A DNA stretch of 22,336 nt from Guillardia theta CCMP2712 (taxonomy: Eukaryota; Cryptophyceae; Pyrenomonadales; Geminigeraceae). The stretch covers positions 161,042-183,377 of the forward strand of contig NW_005434538.1 of NCBI RefSeq assembly GCF_000315625.1, written 5' to 3'. The notes beneath the pieces are model-generated. The model was not told the DNA's origin. It did no database searches and was given only the letters and a program-made list of their open reading frames with translations. This document shows, piece after piece, positions 18,310 to 22,336 of this stretch (position 1 is its first letter; every line of letters begins with the position of its first letter). The position numbers and the translations under genes are program-made.

Positions 18310-19995
18310 GACTGACCCCACCTATGTAGCCCCGTCAGTTCACCATCCTCCCTCTCTGATTCTTCAATTTACCCCAACAACCAGTCCAGTCGAGGTGCGA
18401 TGACGAGGAGAGAAAGAATACGTCATGCTCGACGCGGAGCCGTAACTTGGCATGCCTGCCAACCGTCAAGTCACATGAATCTTGGAACAGGATCCATCCT
18501 CGCCCCTCAGCCTCGTTCCCTTCCTCTCGTTCTTCATTCAAGAATTTGTGTTCACATTTCAAATTGAACTCCTCCATCTCCCACCAATGCTCTCTCGTTT
18601 AAGAGCGGGAAGTCTCCTAAACACTCTTGTAACCATCTCTCTTGACAGCTCTACTGGCTCATCCTGGGACTATAAAACTCGTCTTCGCTCTCTTTCTTCG
18701 CACCAACCCTTCTCCTACCTCTTCCTGTCTTCTCCTCCCTGTCTCTGTTCTCTCCTCCCTGTCTCTGTTCTCTCCTCCCTGTGCTCCTTCTCTCCTCCAT
18801 TTTCTTCTCCCTGCCATGGCGACTCTTCAGCTAGTCGTTAGAACGGTTACAGTTCTACAAGTCTGTTGACGTTACAAACCGTTGGAAATCTACCCTGCAC
18901 CTTCTTGCCTTCGAACCACCCTACCCCTCTCAGCAATCGAGGATTCCACCCACCCCTAGTATGAAAAATAAAATGTGCCCCTCAAGTTCGATCAAGTACC
19001 CCTTCTTTAGATATCAAAAGTGAGGGTGATATGGGTAATCTGGATAGGTCAGCTGAAGGAGGGGTACAGCGGAAGGATTGGTGATGGTGGGTAGAACAAC
19101 AGTTGTTACAAGGGGTGTAGGATTTTCATCAAAAGGGTAGGGTACGCGGGGATGGGGGCTGGGGACTTGGTGGGTACTTTATTGCTAATAAGTAGGGGTA
19201 CATTGGATATTGCATGGGTACTTCGGGGGGGTGAGGAAACTAAAGGGGGCCGGTCATCAGGTGGGTCATTTTGATGCACTTTGGAGGGGTGGGGCTAGTC
19301 TTTTGATGGGGAGGGTGTAAGAAATAGAGTCTGGATGGGGTAGTGCTGGTCGGGGGGCGAAGGAAAGAGCTCAGACGGAACATGGCGAGCGAGGAGAGGA
19401 GAGGAAGAGGGGAGGATAGAACAAGGAGGTCAGATGATTAGTAGGATGATGAAATAGAGATGAATGCCGATGGCAAAATGATTGCTGGAAATGAGCTGAA
19501 ACTCAATCAGAGAGGAAGATGAGCAGCATTTGTTTGATTGCGATGAAATGGTTCTGAATCGAAATAGATCGGGGATATCTTGATCATGAGCTTTTGTGAT
19601 ACCTCAAGCCGATTCTTTCCTTATTGAACTACTAGGTCAAGCATGCCTTTGATATTTCAAACTTGAACTGTTGGAATGATTGTGAAAAGTGAACAATGGT
19701 TGATTTGATTGGTTGATATTCCCATGGGCTTGGAGGGATCCTGTCAATGCTCTCGAGCTCCCTGTGTGCTCGCATGTCTGACTTCAACCTTGTTCATCAC
19801 TGAATCACTTCGACAGGCCGGAGCATGAATCTTTGAATCCTTGTTTCAATTGTTGATATATTTGGCGTTGTTTGTTGCGTGGCTGCCCAAGAACGTTTGT
19901 GTTGGGTTTTGTTACCCACAAACTTGATGACAATGGTCATGCAAAGTGTTAAGTTTCCCCCTAGCTCCAGCATGCAGAGGAGCGTGAGCAGATGT
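18310..19995. other. long intergenic region with oligo-C/oligo-G motifs
   Basis: This region separates the divergent starts at 18309 (minus) and 19996 (plus). 18480-18840 is pyrimidine-rich, with only low-complexity open frames. From about 18910 to 19010 short C-runs predominate (CTACCCC, CACCCC, TACCCC). From about 19070 to 19370 G-runs predominate (GGGGTA, GGGTAG). 19440-19995 is more AT-rich and may hold the promoter and 5' UTR of the next gene. I see no gene. Confidence 0.5.
18730..18800. repeat. 20-nt tandem repeat, about 2.5 copies
   Basis: The unit TCTCCTCCCTGTCTCTGTTC occurs at 18731-18750 and 18751-18770, with a partial third copy to about 18785. It lies in intergenic DNA. Confidence 0.8.
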
Positions 19996-22165
19996 ATGGA
20001 CAGCAGGATTCTTCTCTCCCTCCTCCTCTTCTCAGCCCTGGCTGTAAAGACGTCAGGGGAATTCAAAGCTCTACGCGGAGGATCGTCAGCAACAATGACG
20101 GTTCGCTCCTCGTAACCCCTTTGTCTTTCCTCTCCTCCTAAACCCTAAACCCTTTTCCCTCCTCCTTGCTCCCTCCCTGTCTTCTTGTCAACTTGCTTCC
20201 TCCTCTCTCCTTCGCTCACGTCCTGGCATCGTTTGCTTTCCTTTCCTCTTCACCTCCTCCTCCTATCTCTCCCTCCTCGTCTTGCTCTTTGATACCTCTC
20301 ACTCTCTTTGCGCTTCCCCTTCAGTTCCGCCCTGAGCTCAGAAAGACGTACTCGAGCACCATTCAGAAGCAGGACGCAGAGGACCTGGAGCGGCACAAGG
20401 CTCTTCTCCGCGTCCCTTCTCGCCCTTCCGTCCTGGGACAGGCAGATCGAGTCTCCTCCTCCTCGGAGAAGCCGAGGAGGCTGCAGCTCATCCGACCCGA
20501 CATGGAGTCAAACGAGAATTGCGAGGGGAAAGTGCGGGAGATTGAGGACACCAAGAAGTTCAAGGCGTTCCAGGGTACTGGGCATGTGATGCTGTCACCC
20601 GAGGAGGTGAAAACACCAGATCTCTCTTGTGATGGATGAGTCGAGGAGGATGTGGGACGGGACGGGGGAGGGGGGCGAGAGGGAGGAGGAGAGTTGACAT
20701 CTCTGATGGCGTTTGTGCGCAGGTGAAGTCTGCTTCTTCCACTGAAATGCACAAGTTGGCGATTGCGAGGCTTGCCAGGATGCAGGTAAGGAGGAAGAGG
20801 AAGAGGAGGAGAAGGAGGAAGAGGAGGGTCAGGAGGAGGAGGAGGAGGAGGAGGAGGAGGAGGAGGAGGAGAGTGAGCAGTATGTGATTTCCGACTACAG
20901 ATCAAGATCACTGGAGGCTCCAACTTGACAGTGTCCAAGGTTTGCATTCTTTTCGTGTTCACAGCACTTGTCCTTTTTTTTCAAATCTTTTCCTTTCTCT
21001 CACACATGGCTCAAGCTCCAAACCCTCTCCTCCGGCCCACTCCTCCTTAACTCCTCCTCTCCTGTTGGCTCCCCTTCCCGCACGTCCTCCACCTCTCCTC
21101 CCACCCTGATCCGTTCCGCCAGGACTCGGAGCTCATACGAGAGGAGGAAGCTCGCTTCAAGAGAACGTGAGGACGAGATGGCTGCAGGAAGGGCCTGACG
21201 TGTCAACAGGCATATGACGGCTGTCAAATCTGTCAACGTGCAGCCCCCAGCAGAGCAGGTGACGGCTGGATGGTCTGATAGCTTTCTCCTCCTTGCTGAC
21301 TAGAGGGGGCAGCTGGAAGACGTCAAGGAGGCGATGGAGCAGACGGCCCGGCAGACGATCTCTGGAGAGAAGGAGGGGGTGGACGAGCACGGGAACACGT
21401 GGAAGGAGATCTGGTGAGACTGAGAGGGGGGGAGGGGGGGGGATGCAGACGAGGGGAAAGAGGTAGGAAGAAGCATAAGGAAGAGAGGGATGAGATGATC
21501 TGCATGGAGATGAAGGAGCAAGGACAGGAAGGAGAGTAGCAAGGAGGTTTTCTTTTCAATTGCTCTGTTGTCTGTTTCCTTGTCCCTCGCTAACATGACG
21601 CCAGGGGAGTTGATGAAGCCACAGGAAAGCGATTTGGATCCAAGGTGGAGAGAGAGGAGGAAGGAGCGAGGAAGGGGAGGAAAGAGGGAGGAACGAGAGG
21701 GGGAGAGAGAAATGAGGCAGGGGGAGAAGGAAGGAAGAGAACGTAAAGATGAGGAAGGAGACGGTCAAGTCTGTGCTGCTGAAGATGAGGCAGGTTGGGT
21801 ACGACGGGCAGGGCGAGTGGCATGAGGAATGGACTCTGAGCAAGGATGGTCAGTTCGAGCTCACCGGAGGAAACACTCAGGTAAGAGGAGGAGGAGGACG
21901 AGGAGGACGAGGAGGACGAGGAGGACGAGGAGGAGGAGGAGGACGAGAGGTGGGGGGAGGGATGTTGAAGGGATATGAAGAGGGGGAGGACAGAAGAGGA
22001 GAGGAAGGGGAAGTTAAGGTTTTGTTTGAGGGAGGGGATGGAGGCCTAGGGGATGAGGAAGTTGAGAATTGCTGTCGTAAGAAACTCATGCAGGGGCATC
22101 GCTGGGGTCAGAGCTACGGAATCTTTGAGAATGGGACTAGTTGGAGAGAAAAATGGCTCGAGAAG
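19996..22165 (+). CDS. ESV1/LESV-like Trp-rich repeat protein with signal peptide (3' end beyond window)
   Basis: Exons: 19996-20100, 20325-20606, 20723-20785, 20901-20939, 21123-21166, 21210-21258, 21304-21413, 21605-21644, about 21761-21880, 22094-22165. The frame stays open to the last donor (308 aa so far). It begins with a signal peptide (MDSRILLSLLLFSALAVKTSG), then a basic, Ser-rich stretch (FKALRGGSS, TMTFRPELRKTYSS) that could be a transit peptide. The C-terminal part shows the spaced aromatic pattern of plant and algal ESV1/LESV starch proteins: HGNTWKEIWG, GKRFGSK, GEWHEEWTLSKDG, GHRWGQSYG, GTSWREKW. ESV1/LESV bind glucan chains and shape or protect starch granules. Cryptophyte starch is stored in the periplastidial space, so a two-part leader would make sense. 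Upstream in-frame ATGs (such as 19972) exist. I prefer 19996 because the hydrophobic core follows at once. The left edge of the 21761 exon is a guess, as its intron is purine-rich. Confidence 0.6.
20137..20152. repeat. telomere-like CCCTAAA pair
   Basis: CCTAAACCCTAAACCC lies in the first intron of the ESV1-like gene (20101-20324). It equals two-plus units of the plant-type TTTAGGG repeat on the minus strand. It is too short for a telomere. Confidence 0.5.
20795..20875. repeat. GGA-rich purine tract in intron
   Basis: AGGAAG and GGA repeats, including about 14 GGA copies at 20833-20871, fill intron 20786-20900. Here the sense strand is purine-rich, unlike the introns of the PIG-U and two-span membrane protein genes. 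Confidence 0.8.
21885..21945. repeat. GGACGAGGA tandem repeat
   Basis: GGACGAGGA units repeat about four times, then grade into GGA repeats inside intron 21881-22093 of the ESV1-like gene. Confidence 0.75.
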
Positions 22166-22173
22166 GTGCAGAC

Positions 22174-22336
22174 TCCTCCTCCTCCTCCTCCTCCTCCTCC
22201 TCCTCCTCCCTCCTCCTCCTCCTCCCTCCTCCTCCTCCCTCCTCCTCCTCCTCCCTCCTTCTCCTCCTCCTCCCCCTCCTCCCTCCTTCTCCTCCTCCTA
22301 CTCCTCCTCCTCCTCTCGTTCCCTCCTCCTCCCACT
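22174..22336. repeat. (TCC)n array running to window edge
   Basis: TCC trinucleotides broken by single extra C or T residues fill the final 160 bp, just after the donor AAG|GTGCAG at 22166. They are probably the start of the next intron of the ESV1-like gene. Confidence 0.85.

Overview
The window is nuclear DNA of a unicellular eukaryote. Its genes are split by many GT-AG introns, many of them only 41-60 nt, and reading frames continue exactly across the junctions. Other introns run to 100-450 nt and are often filled with TCC/GGA-type microsatellites. Most predicted products begin with a signal peptide or carry membrane spans. One gene looks like an ESV1/LESV-type starch protein with a two-part leader. 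Together with the compact introns this suggests an alga with a red-lineage secondary plastid, most simply a cryptophyte (Guillardia-like). That placement is inference, not proof. There is no sign of bacterial, viral or organellar genes, tRNA, rRNA or CRISPR.

Layout: 1-1290 holds no gene I can support. 1290-1690 is a GC-rich island full of palindromes. 1744-3810 (+) is PIG-U, a GPI-transamidase subunit, in 12 exons. 4277-4901 (+) is a small single-span membrane protein of unknown family. 5328-7982 (-) is a 14-exon two-span membrane protein of about 394 aa that I do not recognise. 8500-16245 (+) encodes secretory glycosyltransferase sequence: signal peptide, two Ig-like segments, a GT-A-type domain, a beta-rich segment, a third Ig-like segment and a GT61 (DUF563) domain. 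It can be read as one phase-consistent 1267-aa protein, or as two genes split near 12480. 16603-18309 (-) encodes a 549-aa secretory protein of unknown family built from duplicated Trp-containing modules. 18310-19995 is a long intergenic region with C-run and G-run motifs. 19996 to the right edge (+) is the ESV1-like gene, cut off by the window.

How they fit together: PIG-U acts in the ER membrane on GPI-anchored proteins and the GT-A/GT61 product should act in the Golgi lumen, so two genes concern glycan or lipid-anchor modification in the secretory pathway. The ESV1-like product concerns starch. The genes are independent eukaryotic units in mixed orientation, with intergenic gaps of about 360-1700 bp. 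They are not an operon. Exon boundaries given here were derived by eye from splice signals, phase and, for PIG-U, GT61 and ESV1, agreement with remembered family motifs.
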